NCBI RefSeq assembly: GCF_031458255.1
Contig: NZ_JAVDYC010000001.1
Span: forward strand, 3,047,001-3,111,000
DNA from: Catenuloplanes niger
GTDB taxonomy: Bacteria > Actinomycetota > Actinomycetes > Mycobacteriales > Micromonosporaceae
Length of the DNA stretch: 64,000 nt
Direction of reading: 5' to 3'
Part shown: in pieces, positions 51,403 through 58,169 of the stretch
Position numbering within the stretch: position 1 is the stretch's first letter
How the letters are laid out: every line of letters begins with the position of its first letter
Position numbers and translations under genes: made by a program
The notes under the pieces: model-generated
The model's input: only the letters and a program-made list of their open reading frames with translations
Database searches by the model: none
What the model was told of the DNA's origin: nothing

Positions 51403-52131
51403 CTAGGTAAGACGGCGGGCCTCTCGCCAGATGCGTTCGAAGGATTCGAGGTAGGTCTGCGCCATTCCCTCTCCGCTCGGGCGTCGTCGGAGGTGGAGGA
51501 CGGCGGCGTGGGAGGCCGGCTTGCCGTAGACGTGCGGGTTGATCATCAGCTCGTCGTCGGCGCGGAAAATCGAGGCGTAGAGCGTTGTGTCATGCAGTCG
51601 GATGTCGACGGGGTTGAAGGTTGTTCGGTGGCGGAAGAGGAGGAGGGCGTTGTGGATGCGGGCCGTCATCAGGTCTCCGACGCCTTCCTCCGCACCGCGG
51701 GCGGCGACGAATATGCCGTCCGGGTCGCCCAGGAGGAGGCGGACGCGGGTGCCGGCTTCGGCCTTCTTCCGTAGGAGGGCGAGCACGGCGGCGTCTTCGG
51801 CGAGAAAGAGGGCACTGTAGGCAAGCACCCCAATCTCTGCATCAGCGCGAGTGAAGAAGCGGTGCCAGACGTCAGCCGGAACGGATGAGCGGTGCGGGTA
51901 GGTAACCCGTACCTCGGAAGCGACGTCCGTGGGCTCCGGTGGCGCGGCGGCGGGCCACAGGTCCCGTTCGGTCCAGCCGGTCAGACGGACGAGGGCCGCG
52001 CGGTGCCGGGGATAGGGCACGCGGCCGTCGATCCAGCGGGCGACGGTCTTGGGATCGACCTCCAGGCGCGCGGCCACATCGGTCATGTCCATGCCGATGC
52101 CGTGGAGCGCGCGGGCGAGCGGATGCCTCAT
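51403..52131 (-). CDS. XRE-like regulator with DUF5919/PLD-like domain, copy 1
   Basis: A 242-aa protein. A short helix-turn-helix (ALHGIGMDMTDVAARLEVDPKTVARWIDGRVPYPRHR) is followed by a domain resembling DUF5919. That domain begins VTYPHRSSVPADVWHRFF, then ADAEIGVLAYSALFLAEDAAVLALL, VRLLLGDPDG, and IRLHDTTLYASIFRADDELMINPHVYG, the last like a phospholipase-D half-site with His and Asn. ATG 52131 has GGGGG about 6 nt upstream. A second copy lies at 54509-55243, with over half the residues matching by eye. The role is probably sensing and regulation; no ligand is known. Confidence 0.75.
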   Translation of the reverse strand: MRHPLARALHGIGMDMTDVAARLEVDPKTVARWIDGRVPYPRHRAALVRLTGWTERDLWPAAAPPEPTDVASEVRVTYPHRSSVPADVWHRFFTRADAEIGVLAYSALFLAEDAAVLALLRKKAEAGTRVRLLLGDPDGIFVAARGAEEGVGDLMTARIHNALLLFRHRTTFNPVDIRLHDTTLYASIFRADDELMINPHVYGKPASHAAVLHLRRRPSGEGMAQTYLESFERIWREARRLT

Positions 52132-52170
52132 TCCAGGCCCCCTTACGTCGACTGACCTGAATCCTAGGCC

Positions 52171-52190
52171 AAGAAGTCCCAAGACGTCCC
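52171..52190. repeat. Direct repeat upstream of XRE copy 1
   Basis: AAGAAGTCCC is immediately followed by AAGACGTCCC, 40-59 nt upstream of the XRE start codon (on the minus strand GGGACGTCTT GGGACTTCTT). The control region of copy 2 also contains GGGACGT. A regulator binding site is likely. Confidence 0.5.
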
Positions 52191-52265
52191 TCACGCTGAG
52201 GTACGGCTTTCGGGGCACCGGCGGAAGGCTCGGCTTAACACGAGATCGACGGCAGGGAGAACGGG

Positions 52266-52514
52266 ATGAGTGACCAGTACAAATGGAGTGCGGATCCGTC
52301 GAAGGAAGCGGCGGCGCAGGCGACGGATCGGCTCGCCACCTCACTTGAAGAGGCAGGCTTCGACGTCGGCCGGGACTTCCCGGATCTCGCCGCGATCATG
52401 ACGCTCGGCTACGGGCCGCCGGTGCGGGTGGGCCGGATCTCGATCGATACCGCAGCCCGCCTGTGCGACCTCCTCGCACGAGTTCAGCCGGCTGGGGACG
52501 ACACGGCCGGCTGA
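52266..52514 (+). CDS. Small hypothetical protein
   Basis: An 82-aa acidic protein beginning MSDQYKWSADPSKEAAAQATDRL. It contains an amphipathic middle and LGYGPPVRVGRISIDTAARLCDLLARV. No named domain is recognised. ATG 52266 is preceded by GGGAGAACGGG. It is divergent from XRE copy 1 and in the same direction as the GntR and HD genes, 56 nt before the former. Confidence 0.65.
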   Translation: MSDQYKWSADPSKEAAAQATDRLATSLEEAGFDVGRDFPDLAAIMTLGYGPPVRVGRISIDTAARLCDLLARVQPAGDDTAG

Positions 52515-52570
52515 AGCTGGCACGCCGCTCGTCGCATACCCTCGGCGCAGACCGTTGCCGAGGGAGGACC

Positions 52571-53044
52571 GTGGCGCAGAGATCGACCGCCTGGGGTGCG
52601 TACCGGCAGATCGCGGACGCGTTGAGAGGACGGATCGCGGCCGGCGAGTTCTCGCCGGAGCAGCCGTTTCCGGCCGAGAGCGCGCTGTCCGCCGAGTACG
52701 GCGTAGCCCGCAACACGGTACGGCGAGCGCTGTCTCTGCTTACGGAGGAAGGCATCCTCACCTTCGCATCCGGCCGGCGGCGACTCGCGGGTGGCGGAGA
52801 GCACGGGATGCCGGAGCATCGCCGCATCGCACGCGACCTCAGTGCACAAATCACGGGCGGGACGCTGCGCCCAGGTCAGGCCCTTCCCAGCGAGTCGACG
52901 CTCACCACCGAGTACAGCGTCGCGCGCGGCACTGTCCGCCATGCGCTCGCCTCGCTGGAAGGTGCCGGACTCGTCGAGGCGAGACGGGGCAAGGGATGGT
53001 TCGTCCGGAACTCTCGGTCGGACGGAGATCCGCCATTAGCCTGA
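52571..53044 (+). CDS. Protein of two tandem GntR-type winged helices, no effector domain
   Basis: 157 aa. The first winged helix is AYRQIADALRGRIAAGEFSPEQPFPAESALSAEYGVARNTVRRALSLLTEEGIL and ends GRRRLA. The second is EHRRIARDLSAQITGGTLRPGQALPSESTLTTEYSVARGTVRHALASLEGAGLVEARRGKGWFV. Ordinary GntR regulators carry one such domain plus a ligand domain; here two DNA-binding domains are fused and nothing else is present. GTG 52571 follows GGGAGG at close spacing. It is 4 nt before the HD-domain gene, so they are an operon. Confidence 0.85.
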   Translation: MAQRSTAWGAYRQIADALRGRIAAGEFSPEQPFPAESALSAEYGVARNTVRRALSLLTEEGILTFASGRRRLAGGGEHGMPEHRRIARDLSAQITGGTLRPGQALPSESTLTTEYSVARGTVRHALASLEGAGLVEARRGKGWFVRNSRSDGDPPLA

Positions 53045-53048
53045 GGCG

Positions 53049-53594
53049 ATGGATGCAGCGGGGTGGGCACGTGAACTTTCGGAACAGTTGCTGGCCGACG
53101 TCCTGCCCCGCCGCTGGAACCATAGCCAGGGCGTCGGCCGCAAGTCTGAGACGATCGCGCACCTGCTGGGCGACGACGGCGACACCCTGATCTGTGCTGC
53201 CTGGTTGCACGACATCGGCTATGCGCCCTCGCTCGTCGACAGCGGCTCGCACGCTCTTGACGGCGCCCGTTACCTCCGCGACGTGGCCGGTGCCGATGAG
53301 CGGATCTGCCGGCTGGTCGCGCATCATTCCTGCGCGGCGATCGAGGCGCGTAACCGCGGTCTCCACGAACAGCTTGAGGCAGAGTTCCCCTACCTCGACG
53401 CACCGGTGACGGACGCCCTCACCTACTGCGACATGACCACCAGCCCGGACGGTGAGCCCACCGAGGTCCACAAACGCCTGGACGAGATCCTGGTTCGGTA
53501 CGAGCCGGGCAGTACGGTTCACGACTCCATCGCGGAAGCCGCGCCGCGCATCATCCAAGCCGTCGAGAGCACGCTACGGCTGCACGACCGCTAG
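53049..53594 (+). CDS. HD-domain phosphohydrolase-like protein
   Basis: A 181-aa metal-dependent phosphohydrolase-fold protein: RRWNHSQGVGRKSETI (first His), AAWLHDIGYAPSL (HD), RLVAHHSCAAIEARNRG and ALTYCDMTTSPDGE (final Asp). This is the order of HD domains that hydrolyse nucleotides. Length suggests a single domain. Translated 4 nt after the double GntR gene. Its end overlaps the convergent membrane protein gene by 4 nt. Confidence 0.88.
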   Translation: MDAAGWARELSEQLLADVLPRRWNHSQGVGRKSETIAHLLGDDGDTLICAAWLHDIGYAPSLVDSGSHALDGARYLRDVAGADERICRLVAHHSCAAIEARNRGLHEQLEAEFPYLDAPVTDALTYCDMTTSPDGEPTEVHKRLDEILVRYEPGSTVHDSIAEAAPRIIQAVESTLRLHDR

Positions 53595-54031
53595 GCCTTC
53601 TGCGCGAGCGTTCCCTGCTCGTCCCGAGTCCACCGGCGCCCGGAGCTGTCCAAGAACTCGATCTGCACCGGTTCTGGATCGACGTAGCTACGCAGCCAGT
53701 CCGCCGGGGCCGGCCGCCGAATGGTCTGGCCCGGCGGCACCAGGCCGACGAACTCCACGTCGTTGCCCTCGGGAAGCGGCAGCTCCACGTCGTATATGGG
53801 CATGTCGCTGGCGTTGTGGATGTGGAAAGCGAGTTCCCGTGCACCATCCGCCTTCACGATCAGCTCCACCCACGCGCTGATCTTCGCCGCCTGCGCACGG
53901 CGGTCGTCCTCGGCCCGGCCGGCCTCGCGCCGATGCTCACGGCGGAACAGCACGAACCCGACGATGAACGCGCCGACCGTACCGATGGCGGAGAAGGCGT
54001 CGGCGCCGACGCCCAGCCACTCGCTATCCAA
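53591..54031 (-). CDS. Small membrane protein of unknown function
   Basis: About 146 aa if started at TTG 54031, which overlaps the end of the Nudix gene by 8 nt. One N-terminal membrane segment (AFSAIGTVGAFIVGFVLF) is followed by a charged coiled stretch (RREHRREAGRAEDDRRAQAAK) and a beta-rich domain (LAFHIHNASDMPIYDVELPLPEGNDVEFVGLVPPGQT). The start is uncertain. The beta domain could form an extended Ig-like sandwich. Same direction as the Nudix and XRE copy 2 genes, so a three-gene operon. Confidence 0.65.
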   Translation of the reverse strand: MDSEWLGVGADAFSAIGTVGAFIVGFVLFRREHRREAGRAEDDRRAQAAKISAWVELIVKADGARELAFHIHNASDMPIYDVELPLPEGNDVEFVGLVPPGQTIRRPAPADWLRSYVDPEPVQIEFLDSSGRRWTRDEQGTLAQKA

Positions 54032-54512
54032 GGTGCGGCACCCCGTCTCCGGACAAGTAGTGCATGATCCGGGTACGCATGGACCGGTCCATGGTGAGGT
54101 CCGGGATGTCCGCCGGCGCCATCCAGCGGACCTCGCGTGACTCGTCGCTGGTCTTCGGTTCGCCGCCGATCGGACGCGCGGTGAAGACGACCGAGAATTC
54201 CTGCCGCGCCTCGCCGTTGCTGGTGTAGAGGATGACGTGGCGTGGGTCCGTGTAGATGCCGACGAGTCCGGTGACCTCGACGTGGATCCCGGTCTCCTCG
54301 AACGTCTCGCGCACCGCCGTATCCGGCAGCGACTCCCCCAGATCCATCGCGCCGCCCGGCACCGCCCAGTTGTCATTGTCCGTGCGGTGGATCAGGAGGA
54401 TCCGGCCCTGGTCGTCGGTCACGACGACGTTGGCGGACGGGACGATGCTGTTGGCTTTCGGGGCCGAAGGGTCGTCGAAGTAGTCGATGCGGCGTCCCAC
54501 GTCGTTCCTCAA
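54024..54512 (-). CDS. Nudix hydrolase
   Basis: A 162-aa protein with a complete Nudix box GAMDLGESLPDTAVRETFEETGI and flanking WAVPGG and IYTDPRH. It hydrolyses a nucleoside diphosphate linked to another moiety; the specificity is unknown. The TTG at 54512 overlaps the stop of XRE copy 2 (TTGA), showing tight coupling; GTG 54500 is an alternative start. Confidence 0.9.
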   Translation of the reverse strand: MRNDVGRRIDYFDDPSAPKANSIVPSANVVVTDDQGRILLIHRTDNDNWAVPGGAMDLGESLPDTAVRETFEETGIHVEVTGLVGIYTDPRHVILYTSNGEARQEFSVVFTARPIGGEPKTSDESREVRWMAPADIPDLTMDRSMRTRIMHYLSGDGVPHLG

Positions 54513-55243
54513 TCCATCGGCCTGGCGCTGTCCCAGACCTGCTCGAAGCTTTCCAGGTACGTGCTCACCATGCCGCCGCCGGCCACGCGGCGCAGATGCA
54601 GCACCGGGGCGTGGTAGGCGCCGAAGCCGTAGATGTGCGTGTTGACCATGAGCTGGTCGTCCGCGACGTAGATCGAGTTGTAGAGCACCGTCTCGTGCAG
54701 CCGGAACTCGATGCCGTCGATGTCACGCAACGGCCGATAGAGCACCATCGCGTTGCGGATCTTCGCGGCCATGCTGTCGTCCACGCCCTCGTCCGCGCCG
54801 CGCTGAGCTACGACCGCGCTCTCCGGATCGCCGAGCAGAATGCGGACCCGCCCGCCGTTGTCAGCCTTCTTACGGAAGACGCGTTGCACGCCGGTGTCCT
54901 CAGCGACGAACAAGCCACTGAAGACCAGGACACCGATCTCGCGCTCCGCAGAGTCGAAGAAGTTGCGCCACAGGTCGGACGGCACCGCCCACCGGTGCGG
55001 GTAGACACTGATGATCTCGCTCTCGGACGCGTTGGCGACCTGGTCCCGCGTCAGCGCATCCGGCCAGAGATAGGCCTCGTCAACACCGAGATGAGCGGCC
55101 ACGGCGTAGCGATGACGCCGGTACGGAATACGCCCGGTGATCCACCGCTCCACGCTCTTCGGGTCCACTTCGAGCGCCTGCGCGAGATCCACGGGAGTGA
55201 TCCCGCGTTCGAGTAGAGCGCTGCGTAACCGATCGTTCGGCAT
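54509..55243 (-). CDS. XRE-like regulator with DUF5919/PLD-like domain, copy 2
   Basis: 244 aa with the layout of copy 1: LLERGITPVDLAQALEVDPKSVERWITGRIPYRRHR, then EREIGVLVFSGLFVAEDTGVQRVF, RVRILLGDPESAVV and FRLHETVLYNSIYVADDQLMVNTHIYG. ATG 55243 has GGGGAAACG upstream. It heads the operon with the Nudix hydrolase and the membrane protein. It may use the bound ligand of its PLD-like domain to control the operon. Confidence 0.78.
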   Translation of the reverse strand: MPNDRLRSALLERGITPVDLAQALEVDPKSVERWITGRIPYRRHRYAVAAHLGVDEAYLWPDALTRDQVANASESEIISVYPHRWAVPSDLWRNFFDSAEREIGVLVFSGLFVAEDTGVQRVFRKKADNGGRVRILLGDPESAVVAQRGADEGVDDSMAAKIRNAMVLYRPLRDIDGIEFRLHETVLYNSIYVADDQLMVNTHIYGFGAYHAPVLHLRRVAGGGMVSTYLESFEQVWDSARPMD

Positions 55244-55406
55244 CGTTTCCCCGCAGTAGGACGTCCCGGCCGGAGCCAACCCTATTGGAGACATCTTCGA
55301 CACGTCCAGCCATGACCTCACTACGTCCCGTTCCCTTCACGCATTCTCGTCTCGTCGATGCAGCCGCACTGACGAATCGCCGGCCCGCCGCTCTTGGCCG
55401 TCTCCC

Positions 55407-55676
55407 TTGACATCGGAGGCGGTCACTGAGCACCGTAAACCTGAACGTGTTGTACATGTTCTGATTTGGCGGTCCGGCATACGAGAAGGGAGCACCACGA
55501 TTCACCTCCGCCGGAACCCTCACGACGGCCCGACCTGCATCTGCGGCGCCCGTCTCGCCGCGGACAGCCCGACGTTCTGCCGCAAGTGCTCCGCCCGGTC
55601 CCGCTGGCAGCGCCGCCGGCTCACCGCGCGGCGTCATCGCCGGCCCGGTGGGACGCTCGGCCACCCCGACAACTGA
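55407..55676 (+). CDS. Small zinc-ribbon-like protein of the mobile element
   Basis: Up to 89 aa. The C-terminal part has DGPTCICGARLAADSPTFCRKCSARSRWQRRR, a Cys-x-Cys and Cys-x-x-Cys pair suited to a zinc knuckle, then an Arg-rich tail. The start is unclear: TTG 55407 opens the frame, while GAAGGGAG at 55487-55494 points to a start near 55501, where the codon would be ATT. It is the first of a run of plus-strand genes leading to the FtsK-like gene, a common place for small transfer-related proteins in actinomycete integrative elements. Confidence 0.6.
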   Translation: MTSEAVTEHRKPERVVHVLIWRSGIREGSTTIHLRRNPHDGPTCICGARLAADSPTFCRKCSARSRWQRRRLTARRHRRPGGTLGHPDN

Positions 55677-55699
55677 CGACTCGACGAAAGGAGACTTCC

Positions 55700-55894
55700 T
55701 TGGTCATTTCCATATCCGCGACGCTCCTTCTCGGCACGGTCGTCTACCTGCTCTGGCGCTACGCCCGGCTTCCCCTCTGGCAGGCCGCGACCTGTACCGC
55801 GTTCGGCTACTTCCTCGCGTCGTCCTCACTCGGCCCGCAGATCGGCGACGCGTTCCTCACCGCCGCCCGCTTCATCGCCGGTCTGGACCTCTAA
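55700..55894 (+). CDS. Small membrane protein of the mobile element
   Basis: 64 aa from TTG 55700, with AAAGGAG 5 nt upstream. Two hydrophobic segments are VISISATLLLGTVVYLLW and WQAATCTAFGYFLASSSLG. It resembles spread/transfer-accessory membrane proteins in size and place only. Confidence 0.65.
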   Translation: MVISISATLLLGTVVYLLWRYARLPLWQAATCTAFGYFLASSSLGPQIGDAFLTAARFIAGLDL

Positions 55895-55896
55895 CC

Positions 55897-56175
55897 ATGG
55901 CCGCCGACCTGAACACCACGACGGAGGACGTCAGCATCCGCCTGCGAGCGGCGCTCGCCTCCAGCCCACCGCCGGCGGCGCTCGCAGCTCTGGCGGACAT
56001 CCCGCTACTGCTTGCCGAAGCGCACCGGCTTTCCGCAACGGCCCGGCTCGCGAGAATGGAACTCGCGAATCTCCGCGCCGCCGCTCGTGCCACGCTCGCC
56101 GCCCACCACGACGGCGAGGCCGACCCGCTCGCCTACCTGCGCGACGAGCTGGACGCCACGGAGGCCGGCCGATGA
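55897..56175 (+). CDS. Small helical protein of the mobile element
   Basis: A 92-aa alanine-rich helical protein (VSIRLRAALASSPPPAALAALADIPLLLAEAHRLSATARLARMELANL) without a known domain. Its stop overlaps the FtsK-like start (ATGA), and it begins 2 nt after the preceding gene, so the cluster is one operon. Confidence 0.7.
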   Translation: MAADLNTTTEDVSIRLRAALASSPPPAALAALADIPLLLAEAHRLSATARLARMELANLRAAARATLAAHHDGEADPLAYLRDELDATEAGR

Positions 56176-57890
56176 GGCGGGCCTACTCCCGGCGTTGGCG
56201 CCGTAGCCACTCTGACCCGATCGTCGTCTTCCCCGACCGCTCACCGCTTTTCGCGCTCGCACTGGTGGCGCTGAGCAAGGCGCTCTTCCGATACCGCTCA
56301 GAGCTGGCACCTGTGGCCGTCATGGTTGCCCTCTACGTCACGGCGCTCGTTCTCCACCACCGCGATCCCGGCGCGTGGCCATGGATACCCGCCAGCACGG
56401 TGGCGACGGCGACTCTGACGCTGTGGCATCCCCGCTATCGATCCGAGGAGAAGGCTTGCGCGTTCGCCGCCGTCATGGCGGCGGGCGCGTGGCTCACCGC
56501 GGCCACCGCTTACGGGCCGGGCACCGCTCCCCTGCCGACGCTCCTCCTCGTCACCACGGCGGTCGGTGCGGTCCCGTGGTGGATGCATCGGAGGCGCCGC
56601 GCCCGAGTCCGCGTCGACCGCACGATCCGCGCCTGGCCCGGCATGTCGGAGCGGGTGGGCTTGGCCGGCTCGAAGATCCAGTCCGCCGTGGTGGACGCGT
56701 GGGGTTGGCGTGCCAGCATGGTCCTCCGGCCTGGCCAGACCGTCGCGGACGCCGTCGCCCAGGTCCCCGCGATCGAGTCGGGGCTCGGCACGCGCCCCGG
56801 CGCCGTCCGCGTCGAGGCGGATCCGGCGCACGCCGGCCGGTTCGTCATGCGCGTTCTCGCCGCCGACCCGCACGCCACCGCGATCCCCTGGCCGGGTCCA
56901 CAGAGCACGTCCGTTGCCGACCCGATCGACATCGGCGTGTTCGAGGATGCCGAGCACGTTCGCATCTCCGTGCTGCGTCGTCACGTGCTGATCGGCGGCA
57001 CCACCGACTCCGGCAAGAGCGGGGTCCTCAACGGCCTCCTCGGCAACCTCGCAGCCTGCCGGGACGTCGTCCTCTGGGGCATAGACCTCAAGGGCGGCAT
57101 GGAACTGCGCCCGTGGGCGTCGTGCCTTGACCGGCTCGCCACCACTCCGGCGGAAGCGGCGGCGCTGCTGGACGATGCCAACCGCATCCTCGACGCCCGC
57201 GCGCACGCCCTCGGGCGCGACGCCTCCCGCGTCTGGAAACCGAGCGCCCAACGCCCGGCGCTGATCGTCGTCATCGACGAATACGCCGAACTCACCGACA
57301 CCGCACCGGAGGCCGTCGACTCGGCCGAATCGATCGCCCGGCGGGGCCGCGCCCTCGCCGTCACCCTCCTCGTAGCGACCCAGCGGCCGACGCAGAAGGC
57401 GATGGGCGGCGGCGCGCTCAGGTCCCAGATGAGCACCCGCATCTGCCTCCGCGTCCGCGAGCGCCGCGATGTCGACCTCGTCCTCGACCGGGGCATGCTC
57501 GCGGCCGGCTGGCACGCCCACACGCTCGACGCACCCGGCAAGTTCTACGTCCTGGCGGACGGCCACACCCGCCCGCGTCGTGCACGTGCCTATCTCGTCA
57601 CCGACAACGACGTCCGCCGCACGGCAGCGCACCACGCGAACAGCCGGCCGTCCCTTGACGCGCCGTCGACGAACGCCACGGACGACGTGCTCGAAGGCAC
57701 CGTGATCACGCCGGAAGAGACGCTGTGGCGAGCGCTCGACACCGCACCCGCCACCGGCCGTTCGGTGCCCGACCTCATCCAACTCACCGGCATGAAGCGC
57801 ACCTGGATCTACGACCGGCTCCACGCCTGGGCACGCACCGGCCGCGCCGTTCAGGCCTCTCGCGGACGGTGGCGAGCCAACAGGGATTGA
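56172..57890 (+). CDS. FtsK/SpoIIIE-like DNA translocase (TraB/TraSA-like)
   Basis: 572 aa. Membrane helices lie in the first 140 residues (LFALALVALSKALF, VMVALYVTALVLHH, LPTLLLVTTAVGAVPWW). The FtsK/SpoIIIE ATPase core has Walker A IGGTTDSGKSGVL, Walker B LIVVIDEYAELTD and the sensor LLVATQRPTQKAM. A C-terminal winged-helix-like end follows (LIQLTGMKRTWIYDRLHAWARTGRAVQ). Actinomycete integrative elements use such a single protein to move double-stranded DNA between hyphae. No relaxase is present, consistent with that mode. Confidence 0.88.
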   Translation: MRRAYSRRWRRSHSDPIVVFPDRSPLFALALVALSKALFRYRSELAPVAVMVALYVTALVLHHRDPGAWPWIPASTVATATLTLWHPRYRSEEKACAFAAVMAAGAWLTAATAYGPGTAPLPTLLLVTTAVGAVPWWMHRRRRARVRVDRTIRAWPGMSERVGLAGSKIQSAVVDAWGWRASMVLRPGQTVADAVAQVPAIESGLGTRPGAVRVEADPAHAGRFVMRVLAADPHATAIPWPGPQSTSVADPIDIGVFEDAEHVRISVLRRHVLIGGTTDSGKSGVLNGLLGNLAACRDVVLWGIDLKGGMELRPWASCLDRLATTPAEAAALLDDANRILDARAHALGRDASRVWKPSAQRPALIVVIDEYAELTDTAPEAVDSAESIARRGRALAVTLLVATQRPTQKAMGGGALRSQMSTRICLRVRERRDVDLVLDRGMLAAGWHAHTLDAPGKFYVLADGHTRPRRARAYLVTDNDVRRTAAHHANSRPSLDAPSTNATDDVLEGTVITPEETLWRALDTAPATGRSVPDLIQLTGMKRTWIYDRLHAWARTGRAVQASRGRWRANRD

Positions 57891-58016
57891 CCGCGGACGT
57901 CCGCTCGCACGCACGCGCGTCTGCGCAGATCAGCGCGCGGACGGACATCCGGACGGACGGACACACGGACGACGAAGGGAGGCGCCAACGAACCTCGAAA
58001 ACGGCACCGCACGACG

Positions 58017-58154
58017 ATGACGCCCCGTGCGAGACACGTCGTCACCCGCCGCATCAGACGGACGAAGACCGTCGACGAAGAACTGCTGATCCGGGCGCTC
58101 GTCCTCATCGCCGAGGAGAGCGCCCGGCAGGACCGAGACCGGAAGCACCACTGA
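58017..58154 (+). CDS. Small basic/acidic protein (45 aa) between translocase and integrase
   Basis: ATG 58017 opens MTPRARHVVTRRIRRTKTVDEELL and continues IRALVLIAEESARQDRDRKHH to TGA 58154. A highly basic start is followed by an acidic helix, the look of a small DNA-binding or excision accessory protein. It ends 15 nt before the integrase start. The start codon has no clear ribosome site; a tight position in the operon is the main support. Confidence 0.5.
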   Translation: MTPRARHVVTRRIRRTKTVDEELLIRALVLIAEESARQDRDRKHH

Positions 58155-58169
58155 CGAAGGGAACAGACC

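Larger units (their letters stand above)
49648..51406 (+). pseudogene. Small gene interrupted by the IS256-family element (DUF6907-like)
   Basis: GTG 49648, with GGAGG 5 nt upstream, begins MTSQHPSWCSQTEPSEEVHEST and is cut by the IS at 49714. After the right IS end the same frame resumes from the duplicated 8 bp. It continues SVYASKEEDFVAVKVRR then VLTMRQDGEEAQYALMPEQVRRMAEVFDELLELQ, to a stop at 51404-51406. Joined, it makes about 114 residues. The His-x-x-x-Cys start and the later beta region are like DUF6907-type proteins of actinomycetes, which is a tentative call. The 3' part could still be translated from GTG 51131 or GTG 51164, the latter behind GAGGAGG. It is convergent with the XRE gene, overlapping its stop. 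Confidence 0.75.
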
